NCBI GenBank assembly: GCA_947457545.1
Contig: CANGXD010000006.1
Span: 1-64,000 of the forward strand
Source: Gemmatimonadaceae bacterium
Lineage (GTDB): Bacteria; Gemmatimonadota; Gemmatimonadetes; Gemmatimonadales; Gemmatimonadaceae
Reading direction: 5' to 3'
Length of the DNA stretch: 64,000 nucleotides
The notes under the pieces were generated by a model. The model saw only the letters and a list, made by a program, of their open reading frames with translations, had not been told where the DNA came from and made no database searches. This document shows, in pieces, positions 44,746 to 53,865 of the stretch (the stretch's first letter is position 1; the number at the start of each line of letters is the position of its first letter). Position numbers and translations under genes: made by a program.

Positions 44746-45357
44746 GTGCCGACACCGACCGGCGTAGCCGGCGTGTTGCTCGCCGCGGGCGCGTCTCGGC
44801 GATTGGGCGCGCCCAAGCAACTCTTGGAAGATCATTCCGGTACGACGGCCGTCGCGCGCATGACGCGGGCGCTACGCGAGGCCGGCTGTGACATGGTCGT
44901 GGTGGTACTGGGCGCCGAAGCGGCGCGCGTGCGGGATGCGCTGATCGGCGAAACCGTGCACGTCGTGGAGAACCCCGCGTGGGCCGATGGGATGGGACGC
45001 TCGATTGCCGTGGGTGTCGAGACGGTGCGTCTGCATGGGCCCGATGTGGGGGCGGTACTCATTGCGGCCTGCGACATGCCGTCGGTCTCCGCGTCGCACC
45101 TGCGAGCCCTGTGCGGGCGCGCCGAGGGGCGTCGCCGAGTCGCGTCACTGTACACCCGTGATGACGGCGTGCAGGTTCGTGGCATTCCCGCCGTATTGCC
45201 GTGCGAGGATTGGCCGTGGCTCGAACAGCTCAGCGGTGATCAGGGCGCGCGCCCGCTGTTGCAACACGCCGACACCCTGACGGAGTTTCTCGCCGACGGG
45301 GTCTTCGATCTGGATACACCGGCGGATGTGCAGCGGTGGCGACTCGCGCAGGAGTGA
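44746..45357 (+). CDS. MocA/MobA-like molybdenum cofactor nucleotidyltransferase
   Basis: 203 residues from GTG 44746, three bases after the XdhC stop. The nucleotidyltransferase signature GVLLAAGASRRLGAPKQLLEDHSG is followed by VVVLGAEAARVRDAL, ENPAWADGMGRSIAVGVE and VLIAACDMPSVSASHL, the metal-binding Asp region. This pattern matches the MocA/YgfJ group that attaches a nucleotide to molybdopterin for xanthine-dehydrogenase-type enzymes. CTP as the donor is inferred from the family. Confidence 0.9.
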   Translation: MPTPTGVAGVLLAAGASRRLGAPKQLLEDHSGTTAVARMTRALREAGCDMVVVVLGAEAARVRDALIGETVHVVENPAWADGMGRSIAVGVETVRLHGPDVGAVLIAACDMPSVSASHLRALCGRAEGRRRVASLYTRDDGVQVRGIPAVLPCEDWPWLEQLSGDQGARPLLQHADTLTEFLADGVFDLDTPADVQRWRLAQE

Positions 45358-45463
45358 TCTCCGTAAGTGCTCGCCTCCGAGACCAATGAGACGTTGCAGC
45401 CCACGTGGAAGTCGACAGCCGGTGGTGATTGGGACTGCTAGCGACTCTCGATGCAGGAAACGA

Positions 45464-45498
45464 CAACGGGGACCATCAGCGCGCGATGGTCCCCGTTG
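45464..45498 (-). terminator. Hairpin terminator after the LTXXQ gene
   Basis: A perfect 13-bp stem CAACGGGGACCAT (45464-45476) with its complement at 45486-45498 and a 9-nt loop lies just past the stop codon of the minus-strand gene at 45514. It may also end transcription arriving from the MocA-like gene. No long T-run follows on either strand. Confidence 0.78.
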
Positions 45499-45513
45499 CC
45501 GTACTGTCGTGAG

Positions 45514-46221
45514 TCAGACGCTGTCCGGCGGCAAATCCTGACCGGCTGGCGGCATCATGCCGCGACGCCGGTTGCCGTTTGGCGCCATTGGCGGCTGTCC
45601 CATGCCGGGACCTCCCATCCCACGGCCGCGCATCCCACCGGCGCCCATCCCTGGGGCACCCTGTCCACGCGGTCCCTGACCACGATTCATGCCGCGGCCG
45701 CCCTGCCCGCGTCCACGCCGCGCCTTCCCCGCACGCTGCTGGCGCAAATTGTCGAGGGTCGACTTCTGCGCCGTGGTGAGCACGGCCCGGACCTCCTGAC
45801 GCTGCCGCAAGGCGGTAATCATCTGCTCGTTGCGTAACGCACTCATGCGGTCGAGTGCCGTCCGCGCTTTCGCGAGGTTTCCGTCACCCTGCATGGCGTC
45901 CATAAGGTCGGCCTGCGCCCGCAAACGGTCGGATGCGTTCGGCTTCGGGGACGCGCTGTTCTGCAGCGATTCCAACTTTTTCACCTGCTCGTCGGTGAGG
46001 CTGAGCTGACTCCGCAGGCGGAGCAGCATGGCTGCCGGATTGCCGCGCGCGCCGCCCCTCGCCTGAGCGTCGGCACCGCGCGCCATTCCTGGGGCGCCGC
46101 CTTGCGCACCACGCGGACGGGGACCACCAGGTCCGCCGGGCCCCTGCGCCGACGCGCCACTGGAGAATGCCAATCCCGCCACAGTCGCGGCGAGAAACAG
46201 ATGGGAACGGATATGTGTCAT
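45514..46221 (-). CDS. Periplasmic LTXXQ-type (Spy/CpxP-like) protein
   Basis: 235 residues from ATG 46221, which sits directly before a signal peptide ending SSGASAQ. Mature residues 27-60 and 170-235 are low-complexity Gly/Arg/Pro/Met segments. The middle (about 60-165) is helical and carries LSLTDEQVKKLESLQ, matching the LTxxQ repeat of stress-related periplasmic chaperones such as Spy and CpxP; a second copy is degenerate (LTTAQKSTLDNLRQQ). A role in envelope stress or metal binding is inferred. The unusually long RGRGQGGRG/GMGGPGMG tail is not part of Spy. Confidence 0.75.
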   Translation of the reverse strand: MTHIRSHLFLAATVAGLAFSSGASAQGPGGPGGPRPRGAQGGAPGMARGADAQARGGARGNPAAMLLRLRSQLSLTDEQVKKLESLQNSASPKPNASDRLRAQADLMDAMQGDGNLAKARTALDRMSALRNEQMITALRQRQEVRAVLTTAQKSTLDNLRQQRAGKARRGRGQGGRGMNRGQGPRGQGAPGMGAGGMRGRGMGGPGMGQPPMAPNGNRRRGMMPPAGQDLPPDSV

Positions 46222-46479
46222 CAGAGCCTTCCGGTTGAGTGCAGCGGTCGCCCGCACGGCGCCCGCCTCACCTTCTTGGACGACATTCCGGACCGGGCGT
46301 TAATAACCGGGTCGGTGGCGCAGCGCCTACAACATCCCGTGGTGCTGCTGCGTCAACAGTGGACGGCAGCCGTGCCGCGCTGCACTGTCTGTTGACGGCC
46401 ATGTATCTCGGGCAGGCGCACCGTTTGCCCGATTGCGGTGTCCAATGTTCCGGCAGTCCCCTTCACCAGCTGAGCACAC
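46222..46479. other. Intergenic region with inverted repeats, upstream of the vWA operon
   Basis: This 258-bp region divides the LTXXQ gene (minus) from the vWA operon (plus) and should hold both promoters. Inverted repeats: CGTCAACAG (46351-46359) with CTGTTGACG (46389-46397), and CGGGCA with TGCCCG shortly after. No clear promoter was identified. Confidence 0.35.
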
Positions 46480-48771
46480 GTGGGATCCTGGCTCGACACG
46501 ATTGGCACGTGGCTCTTCAAGTATCCCCCGCGCGCATTTGCCCGCGGGGAGTTCGTCGTGGCGCCCGTGTTGCCCGTGGTCCTGCTCTCGGCGGCGGCGA
46601 TTGCGTTCGTGCTGCTCGTGCTCTTCACGCACAGTCGGTTGCGCACGCTCCCGCTTCGTGATCGCGCGGTGCTCGGCGCGCTGCGCCTGGCGGCGTTGCT
46701 TTTGGTGGTTGCCTGTCTGTTTCGTCCGGGGCTGGTGACCGCCGCAGCGGTGCCGCAGCGCAATGTGCTCGCGGTGCTCTACGACGATTCACGCAGCATG
46801 CGCATTGCCGATGCCGACAGCAGCACACGGCTCGCAGCGGTCCAGCGCACGTTTGCCGACAGCAGCGCGCTCATGCGATCGCTGGCCACGCGCTTCGCCT
46901 TGCGGCGTTTCCGTTTTGCCGCCGGGGCGACACCGGTGCGCAGCGCCGGAGAGGTGCAAGCCACCGGCACGCGCTCGGACCTTGCACAATCCCTGCAGGA
47001 CGCGCGCGACGACCTCGAAGGGATGCCGCTTGCCGGTGTGGTGCTGGTATCCGACGGTGCCGACAACGGCACCGCATCCATGGACGACGCGTTGCTCGCG
47101 CTGCGCGCACGGCGCGTGCCGGTCTACACGGTTGGTGTGGGGCGCGAGCGATTTGATCGCGATATCGCCATCGAGCGGGTGCAGGCGCCGCGGCGCATGC
47201 TTTCCGGAGCGGCTGGTGTAGTCGAAGTCGATGTTCGTGTGCGTGGCCTTGGCCGAAACGCCGTGCCGCTCACACTCGAAGCCGACGGGCGCGTCGTCGC
47301 CACAGAAACCGTCGCGCCGCCCGCGCGCGGTGATCTCACGACCGTACGCGTGCGCGTTCCGCCGCTGCCGGTGGGCGTGCATCGGCTCGCGGTGCGGGTC
47401 GCGCCGCTCGCCAGCGAAATCGTGACGCAGAACAACGAATGGCAGACGAGCCTCGAAGTGCGCGGCGGTCCCGATCGGGTGTTGTACGTCGAAGGTGAAC
47501 CGCGACCGGAGTTTGCTTTTCTGCGTCGCGCCGTGAACGACGACAGCGCGGTGGTCGTGGTGGGACTCATGCGGAGCGCCGACAAGAAGTATCTGCGCCT
47601 TGGCGTGCGCGATAGCCTCGAACTGCTCAACGGCTTCCCCACCACGCGCGACGAACTGTTTGCGTATCGCGCCATCATTCTCGGGAGTGTCGAAGCGGCG
47701 TTCTTCACCGGCGATCAGCTGCGCATGCTCGCCGACTTCGTGAGCGTGCGCGGCGGCGCCCTGCTCGTGCTCGGCGGACGCGCGTCGCTCGCGGAGGGCG
47801 GATTTGCCGGAACGCCGCTGTCCGACGTGCTGCCGCTGACCGTCGCGCGCGGCGAGGTGAATGCCGAGGGCCCCGCGACCGAAGTGCAGCTGCGCCCCAC
47901 GCGTGCTGGTGAGGTGCACCCGGCGTTGCAGTTGCGCGAATCGCTCGCGGGCTCTCGGCAGCGTTGGGATTCGCTGCCATCGCTGACGATCGTCAATCGC
48001 CTCGGCGCGCTGCGCGCCGGCGCGACGATGCTGTTGAGTGGTCGGAGCACTGATGGACGCAGCGACATTCCGATTTTGTCGTGGCAGCGGTATGGCCGCG
48101 GGATGAGTGCGGTGTTCGGCGCCCAGGACTCGTGGCTCTGGCGCATGGACGTGAATACGCCCGTCGAAGACCGCACGCACCAGACATTCTGGCGCCAGAT
48201 GATCCGCTGGCTGGTGGATGATGTGCCGGCGCCGTTTGCCGTCACCGCAACACCGGCGCGTGTGGCCCCGGGAGAACCGGTGGTGTTGCGCGCGCAGGTT
48301 GCCACCGCAGAGTTCGCCGACATCAACGACGCCACCGTTTCGGCAACGGTGACGAGCCCGACTGGCACTAGTGAACTGCTGTCGCTCGAGTGGTCATTGC
48401 GCGACGACGGCAGCTACAGTGCGACGTTCACGCCGCGCGATACGGGTCGTTACACCGTCGACGCGCTCGCGCGGACCGGCCGCGACTCGGTGCAGGCGGT
48501 CACGACGACGGTGCTCGTCGATGAGCGCGGCGCCGACGTGGCGCAGGCCGAGCTGCGCACACCGCTGCTGCGCCGAATTGCCGACGAAACCGGCGGTCGA
48601 TATTACCCGCTCGACGAGGCGGCGCGGCTCGCCGACGACGCCACCTTCACCAACGCCGGCGTGACGGTGCGCGAAGCGAAGGATCTGTGGGACATGCCGG
48701 CGGTATTCCTCGTGTTGGCGGTCATGCTGATCGCGGAATGGAGCTACCGTCGGTGGAGGGGGTTGGCATGA
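46480..48771 (+). CDS. Membrane-anchored vWA/glutamine-amidotransferase-like protein
   Basis: 763 residues from GTG 46480. Two hydrophobic helices lie at about 27-50 and 63-88. A von Willebrand A-type domain follows, with MIDAS motif DDSRSM (D-x-S-x-S), TGTRSDL and VLVSDGADNG. Immunoglobulin-like beta regions come next. About 340-480 is a glutamine-amidotransferase-like fold without the catalytic Cys: VLYVEGEPRPEFAFLRRAV, AIILGSVEAAFF and GGALLVLGGRAS. A final hydrophobic helix is near the C-terminus. It likely acts as a metal-dependent protein-binding component in the periplasm. It heads the MoxR-type operon, and its stop overlaps the next start (ATGA). Confidence 0.85.
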   Translation: MGSWLDTIGTWLFKYPPRAFARGEFVVAPVLPVVLLSAAAIAFVLLVLFTHSRLRTLPLRDRAVLGALRLAALLLVVACLFRPGLVTAAAVPQRNVLAVLYDDSRSMRIADADSSTRLAAVQRTFADSSALMRSLATRFALRRFRFAAGATPVRSAGEVQATGTRSDLAQSLQDARDDLEGMPLAGVVLVSDGADNGTASMDDALLALRARRVPVYTVGVGRERFDRDIAIERVQAPRRMLSGAAGVVEVDVRVRGLGRNAVPLTLEADGRVVATETVAPPARGDLTTVRVRVPPLPVGVHRLAVRVAPLASEIVTQNNEWQTSLEVRGGPDRVLYVEGEPRPEFAFLRRAVNDDSAVVVVGLMRSADKKYLRLGVRDSLELLNGFPTTRDELFAYRAIILGSVEAAFFTGDQLRMLADFVSVRGGALLVLGGRASLAEGGFAGTPLSDVLPLTVARGEVNAEGPATEVQLRPTRAGEVHPALQLRESLAGSRQRWDSLPSLTIVNRLGALRAGATMLLSGRSTDGRSDIPILSWQRYGRGMSAVFGAQDSWLWRMDVNTPVEDRTHQTFWRQMIRWLVDDVPAPFAVTATPARVAPGEPVVLRAQVATAEFADINDATVSATVTSPTGTSELLSLEWSLRDDGSYSATFTPRDTGRYTVDALARTGRDSVQAVTTTVLVDERGADVAQAELRTPLLRRIADETGGRYYPLDEAARLADDATFTNAGVTVREAKDLWDMPAVFLVLAVMLIAEWSYRRWRGLA

Positions 48772-49703
48772 GCATCGAGCGTGGCGTACGGTGTTCGTTG
48801 TTGGCGGCGTCGCTAATACTGAGTACGGCGGTGCCGGTCATGGCACAGCGTACTCATGCGCTCGTCGTCGCCGGGCTGTCCGGCGATCCGGCGTTTCGTA
48901 CCCGCTTCACCACTGCGGTGACGGCCACGCGCAGTGCGGCGATCGAACGCTGGGGAGTCGCCGATTCTAGTCTCATCGTGCTGACCGAAGACTCTGCCGC
49001 GTTCAACGGGCGCTCGACGAAAGAGAACATCGGCCAGGCGTTCGTGACCCTTTCGAAGCGCGTAGCGCCCGGCGACATCCTGCTCGTGATGCTGCTGGGG
49101 CATGGTAGCGGCGAAGGCGCGGGTTCCAAGGTGAACCTGCCGGGTCCCGATGCGACGGCCGCCGAGTACGCGAGTTGGCTTGCGCCATTTGCGAAGCAGC
49201 AAGTGGTGTTCGTCAACGCGGCCACGGGCAGCGGCGATTTCGTGCCCGTTCTTGCTACTCCCGGGCGAGTAGTGGTGACGGCGACGCGGTCGGCAGTGGA
49301 GAAGAACGATGCCGAATTCCTGCAGTTCTTCACGCGGGCGCTGACGAGTGACGACGCCGATGCCGACAAGGATGGTCGACTCTCGGTGCTCGAGGCATTC
49401 CGCTTTGCCCGTACCGAGGTCGGGAAGTCATACGAGGCCGGCAATCGGATGCTCACCGAACATGCCGTGTTGAGTGACTCGGTCGTCGCGGCACGTATTG
49501 CCTTCGGCAAGCGCGGGAGTTCGACCAATCCGAAGGTCGCCGCGCTGTTGGCGGAACGGCAGGTATTGGAGTCGCAGGTGGCGGCACTGCGCACGCGCAA
49601 ATCCACCATGGAGGCCGCCGCCTACGAGGCGGAGTTGGAGCGTCTGCTTCTGGCGCTCGCGGAAAAGTCGGCGGCCATCAAGGCGGCAGGCGGCAGCCAA
49701 TGA
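48768..49703 (+). CDS. Exported caspase/legumain-like protein, probable pseudo-enzyme, with EF-hand
   Basis: 311 residues from ATG 48768 with a signal peptide ending VPVMAQ. The fold pattern matches clan CD cysteine peptidases (legumain/caspase): THALVVAGLSGD, a GDILLVMLLGHGSGEG strand with His112, and VVFVNAATGSGDFVPVL where the catalytic Cys is expected. At that place the residue is Thr153, so proteolysis is doubtful. A textbook EF-hand loop lies at 198-209 (D-x-D-x-DG-x-x-S-x-x-E), suggesting calcium control. The C-terminus is a coiled coil. It overlaps both neighbours by 4 bp, so it is an integral part of the operon. Confidence 0.72.
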   Translation: MSIERGVRCSLLAASLILSTAVPVMAQRTHALVVAGLSGDPAFRTRFTTAVTATRSAAIERWGVADSSLIVLTEDSAAFNGRSTKENIGQAFVTLSKRVAPGDILLVMLLGHGSGEGAGSKVNLPGPDATAAEYASWLAPFAKQQVVFVNAATGSGDFVPVLATPGRVVVTATRSAVEKNDAEFLQFFTRALTSDDADADKDGRLSVLEAFRFARTEVGKSYEAGNRMLTEHAVLSDSVVAARIAFGKRGSSTNPKVAALLAERQVLESQVAALRTRKSTMEAAAYEAELERLLLALAEKSAAIKAAGGSQ

Positions 49704-52027
49704 TGCGCCCACCTTTCTTCCCGCTGGGGCTCGCGCTCGCTACCGCGGTCGCGGCCGGCGCCGCCGCGGCACAACCCGCTGCACGGGTTGATCGTTTCGA
49801 AGGCGACGTCGCCGCCGCCGAAGCGCTGGCGCGACGCGGCGCGCATTCCGATGCCGCGCAGCGCGCCCGTCGCGTGACGGCGGCGTACGAACAGCAAGGC
49901 GCGCGCAACAGCAGCGAATACAACTCAGCTGGCCGCGCCTACGTGTTGCTCGGCACGGGCAATGCCGGTGCCGTGCGGTCGGCGCTTTCGGCCTTTGACC
50001 GCGCGGTGAAGGCCGACTCGTCGAACTTCGACGCACAACGGCGCATCGGCGCGCTTTTCCTGGACAAGTACAACGCCCCCGAAGCACGCGCCTCGTACGA
50101 AGCGGTGCTGAAGCGCGCCCCGAACGATGTGGACGCGTTGTTGGGGCTGGCGCAGGTGGAGGAGTTCGAGGGCAAGGGCACGGCGCTCGTGACCGCACGA
50201 CGCGCGCTGGCCATCGCGCCACAGCATGCGGGCGTACTGGCGTACGTGGCACGCCTGCACCTCGATGCGGAAACGTTCGACTCGGCCCGAAGTACGGCGC
50301 AGCGCGCCATCGCCGCCGACAGCAGCTCGATCGACGCGTGGTCGGTACTTGGCGCGCACGCCTGGCTGAGCGGCGACTCGGCGGCGTATCGACGTGCGCT
50401 GCAGGCAGCTACCGCGTTGCAGCCGCAGCCGAGTGCCTTTTTTACGGCGCTGGCCGAAGCGGCAGGCAGACAGCGACGATATGCGGAGTCGGTGCAGCTG
50501 GCTCAGCTGGCCGTGCGATACGACAGCAGCTCCACCAAGGCGTTAGGTGTGCTGGGCACTACCCAACTGCGCGTGGGGCAGATGATCGAAGGGCGTGCTG
50601 CTGTAGAGCGGGCCTTTGCACTCGATCCCTTCAACCTGTGGCACAAGAACACCCTCGATCTGCTGGACAAGATGCGAAGCTTTCGCACGGTCTCGCGCGG
50701 TCGATTCGAAGTCGTCGCACCGGTCGACGATGCCGAACTGCTGGCGCTGTACATCATCCCGTTGCTCGAGCGGGCGTACGATTCGTTGTCGGTGCGCTAC
50801 GCGTATCGCGCACCGACGCCGGTCCGCCTCGAGTTCTTCCGGCAACACGCCGACTTCTCGGTACGGACCGTGGGGTTGGTGGGGCTGGGCGCTCTGGGGG
50901 TGAGCTTTGGGAGTCTGCTGGCGATGGACACCCCCAATGCGCGCGAACGTGGCACGTTCAACTGGGGCAGCACGGCGTGGCACGAACTCACGCACGCGTT
51001 CACACTCGGTGCCTCGGCGCATCGCGTGCCGCGGTGGCTGTCCGAGGGGCTATCGGTGCACGAGGAGCGGCGCGCCAATAGCGGCTGGGGAGCGCGCACG
51101 ACACTGCCATGGATTCTGGCTTACAAGAACGGACGCTTGCGCCCCATCAGCCAACTCACCGATGGCTTCATGCGGCCGCGCTACGCCGAAGAGACCTCAT
51201 TCAGCTATTACCACGCCTCACTGTTCTGTGAGTGGGTGGAGCGCACCAAGGGGGCAGCCGCGTTGCCAGCGCTGCTGATGGCGTATCGTGATGGCCTCGA
51301 CACGCCCGCGGTGATGCAGCGTGTTCTGGGATTGACCATGCCTCAAGTCGACGCGCAGTTCGATCTGTGGCTCACGCAGCGGTTCTCACAGGAGCTCGCG
51401 GCAGTGGCATCGAGTGCGCCGGGCGACAGTAGTGGCGGCACCTTCGTACAGACGATGCGACGTGCCGTCGAATTGGTCGATTCGCCGCGTGAAGCGCAGC
51501 GCGACTCGGCGCGGGCATTGCTCGAGCGCGCACGTCGGGCCTTTCCCTCGTACGCCGGCGATGACGGTCCCGCATGGTACCTCACGCGCGTGGCGTTATC
51601 GGTCCACGATACCGCGTTGGCGTTGCAGATGATCGAGCAGGTCACCGACCGTGATGAAACCGCGTACACCGCCAACAAACTCGAAGCGGAGCTCCGCGAG
51701 CGCCGTGGAGATCTCGCCGGCGCGGTGGCGGCGCTGGAGCGCATGATCTGGGTGTGGCCGTATGTGGCAGGCGATCACGAGGCTCTGGCCGTTCTGGCGG
51801 GCAAGCAGGGAGATCACGCGCGTGCCATTCGTGAGCGGCGCGCGGTGATTGCATTGCGCCCGCCCGATCTCACCGAGGCGCGTTACGAGCTGGCGCGGGC
51901 GTTGGCGGCTGGCGGCGACATCCCGGGCGCGCGCCGTGAACTGCTGAGCATTCTCGAAGACGCGCCGAGCTACGAGAACGCGCAGCTGTTGCTGCTCGAA
52001 CTGCGCAAGCGCGGCGGTGGCGCATGA
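49700..52027 (+). CDS. TPR protein with gluzincin metallopeptidase-like domain
   Basis: 775 residues with a signal peptide ending GAAAAQ. Residues 35-310 are tetratricopeptide repeats. A peptidase-MA-like domain follows with the zinc motif HELTH at 428-432 and a third ligand Glu449 in RWLSEGLSVHEE, so the metal site looks intact. More TPR-like helices fill residues 560-775 (ALERMIWVWPYVAGDHEALAVLAG). It is probably a periplasmic peptidase or peptide-binding scaffold. ATG 49700 overlaps the previous stop, and its own stop overlaps the DUF4159 start, both as ATGA. Confidence 0.85.
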   Translation: MMRPPFFPLGLALATAVAAGAAAAQPAARVDRFEGDVAAAEALARRGAHSDAAQRARRVTAAYEQQGARNSSEYNSAGRAYVLLGTGNAGAVRSALSAFDRAVKADSSNFDAQRRIGALFLDKYNAPEARASYEAVLKRAPNDVDALLGLAQVEEFEGKGTALVTARRALAIAPQHAGVLAYVARLHLDAETFDSARSTAQRAIAADSSSIDAWSVLGAHAWLSGDSAAYRRALQAATALQPQPSAFFTALAEAAGRQRRYAESVQLAQLAVRYDSSSTKALGVLGTTQLRVGQMIEGRAAVERAFALDPFNLWHKNTLDLLDKMRSFRTVSRGRFEVVAPVDDAELLALYIIPLLERAYDSLSVRYAYRAPTPVRLEFFRQHADFSVRTVGLVGLGALGVSFGSLLAMDTPNARERGTFNWGSTAWHELTHAFTLGASAHRVPRWLSEGLSVHEERRANSGWGARTTLPWILAYKNGRLRPISQLTDGFMRPRYAEETSFSYYHASLFCEWVERTKGAAALPALLMAYRDGLDTPAVMQRVLGLTMPQVDAQFDLWLTQRFSQELAAVASSAPGDSSGGTFVQTMRRAVELVDSPREAQRDSARALLERARRAFPSYAGDDGPAWYLTRVALSVHDTALALQMIEQVTDRDETAYTANKLEAELRERRGDLAGAVAALERMIWVWPYVAGDHEALAVLAGKQGDHARAIRERRAVIALRPPDLTEARYELARALAAGGDIPGARRELLSILEDAPSYENAQLLLLELRKRGGGA

Positions 52028-52797
52028 GGACTACAATGCGTCGTTTACTGTTGGCGAGCGTGTACCTCTCAGGCCTGCTGTATGCGTCGGCCGCCCAGGC
52101 GCAGCGCCGGCGGGCGCCGGAGTTCGAACCCAACGTCGCGTACGACGGGCGCTTCACGTGGGTGCGCGTGAAGTACATGCTGCCCGACTTGAGCAGTGGC
52201 AGCGGCTTCCGCGGCGGTCGCGACCTGCCCTGGTCGCATGACTATCCGCGCGGCGAGCGGAACTTCACCAAAATCCTGAGCACGCTGTCAACGGCCCGCG
52301 TTCGATTGGGATCGAGCAATATCCTCACGCTCGACGACCCGGAGTTGGGCAAGTTCCCGGTGGCGTACATGGCTGAGCCGGGCTTCTGGCGTCCGAACGA
52401 CAAGGAAGTGCTCGGTCTGCGGAGCTATCTCGCCAAAGGCGGTTTCATCATTTTCGACGATTTTGCCGGCCAGCACTGGCTCAACTTCGAGAGTCAGATG
52501 CGCCGGGTGCTGCCGAACGCCCGCGCCATCCCGATGGAGCTCACGCATCCGGTGTTCGATGCGTTCTACAAAGTGAAGACGCTCGCGTACACGCATCCGT
52601 TTTTCGGGCTCAAGTCGGAGTTCTACGGTTACTTCGAGGACAACGACCCCAAGAAGCGACTGCTGGCGATCGCGAACTACAACAACGACCTGTCCGAAAT
52701 GTGGGAGTTCTCCGACGTGGGAATGTTTCCTGTGGATCTGTCGAACGAAGCGTACAAGCTGGGCGTGAATTACATCATCTACGCGTTGACGCGTTGA
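52024..52797 (+). CDS. DUF4159 family exported protein
   Basis: 257 residues with a signal peptide ending ASAAQA. The body matches the DUF4159 pattern: FTWVRVKY, WSHDYPRGERNFTKILS, YMAEPGFWRPNDKEVLGLRSYLAKGGFIIFDDF, and WEFSDVGMFPVDLSNEAYKLGVNYIIYALTR at the C-terminus. The fold is similar to a class I glutamine amidotransferase without its catalytic residues. It is commonly found beside MoxR, DUF58 and BatA-type genes, as here. Its molecular role is not known. Confidence 0.88.
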   Translation: MRTTMRRLLLASVYLSGLLYASAAQAQRRRAPEFEPNVAYDGRFTWVRVKYMLPDLSSGSGFRGGRDLPWSHDYPRGERNFTKILSTLSTARVRLGSSNILTLDDPELGKFPVAYMAEPGFWRPNDKEVLGLRSYLAKGGFIIFDDFAGQHWLNFESQMRRVLPNARAIPMELTHPVFDAFYKVKTLAYTHPFFGLKSEFYGYFEDNDPKKRLLAIANYNNDLSEMWEFSDVGMFPVDLSNEAYKLGVNYIIYALTR

Positions 52798-52824
52798 CCC
52801 TTCCCCTCTCTGCCGAGGACCTGC

Positions 52825-53853
52825 GTGACTGCTCCCCTCAATGAACTGGACCGCCTCGACGACGCGGCGCTGGCCGACCGTCTGCAAGGCGCGGGACAGC
52901 GTATTGCTAGCGAACTCCGCAAGGTGATCGTCGGGCAGGACGCCGTAGTGGAACAGGCGCTGGTTGCGCTGTTCGCGGGCGGCAACTGCCTGCTCGTTGG
53001 CGTGCCGGGATTGGCAAAGACGCTGCTCATCTCGACGCTTGCACGCGCGCTCGATCTCAAGTTCTCGCGTATCCAGTTCACCCCCGACCTCATGCCCAGT
53101 GACGTCACGGGCACTGATGTCATTCAGGATGATCCGGCCACGGGGCAGCGACGCCTGGCGTTCATGCCGGGACCGGTGTTCGCCAACGTGCTGCTCGCCG
53201 ACGAGATCAACCGCACGCCGCCCAAAACACAGGCGGCGTTGCTCGAGGCGATGCAGGAGCGGCGCGTCACTGTTCAGGGGCGCACCTACGAGCTCGACAA
53301 ACCGTTCTTCGTGTTTGCGACACAGAACCCCATCGAACTCGAAGGGACGTATCCATTGCCGGAAGCGCAGCTCGACCGCTTCATGCTCGAGGTAATGCTC
53401 GACTATCTGCCGGAAGAAGACGAAGTCGCCGTCGTCAAGGCGACTACGGCGCTCCCCCCGGAGGCCGTGCAGCCAGTGGTGTCGAAGGAGGAGATCCTGG
53501 CGTACCAGCGCGTGGTGCGCCGGCTGCCTATTGCCGATGCGGTCACACGCTACGCGGTAAAGCTCGTGCGCTGCACGCGTCCCACCGACGTGGGAAGCCC
53601 GGATTACGTGAAGCAGTATGTGAGCTACGGCGCATCCGTTCGCGCGGCGCAGGCGCTGGTGCTGGGCGCGAAGGCGCGGGCGCTGTTGCAGGGGCGCGCC
53701 AGCGCCAGCTTCGATGACGTCAAGGCACTCGCACGCCCGGTGCTGCGTCACCGTGTGCTCGTGAACTTTCAGGCGCAGTCGGAAAAGGTCACCACCGACA
53801 GCATGGTGGCGCGCCTGCTCGAATCGGTGTCCGTGCCCAAGTCTTCGCTCTGA
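52825..53853 (+). CDS. MoxR-type AAA+ ATPase
   Basis: 342 residues from GTG 52825 after a GAGGA element. The Walker A is GVPGLAKTLL, the Walker B is ANVLLADEINRTPPKTQ, sensor 1 is FVFATQNPIELEGTYPLPEAQLDRFM, and an arginine-finger/sensor 2 region follows (GASVRAAQALVLGAKA). MoxR ATPases act as chaperones that mature or insert metal cofactors or complexes, working with DUF58 and vWA proteins. All of these partners follow directly downstream. It is cytoplasmic. Confidence 0.95.
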   Translation: MTAPLNELDRLDDAALADRLQGAGQRIASELRKVIVGQDAVVEQALVALFAGGNCLLVGVPGLAKTLLISTLARALDLKFSRIQFTPDLMPSDVTGTDVIQDDPATGQRRLAFMPGPVFANVLLADEINRTPPKTQAALLEAMQERRVTVQGRTYELDKPFFVFATQNPIELEGTYPLPEAQLDRFMLEVMLDYLPEEDEVAVVKATTALPPEAVQPVVSKEEILAYQRVVRRLPIADAVTRYAVKLVRCTRPTDVGSPDYVKQYVSYGASVRAAQALVLGAKARALLQGRASASFDDVKALARPVLRHRVLVNFQAQSEKVTTDSMVARLLESVSVPKSSL

Positions 53854-53865
53854 CCGGTATCTCCT

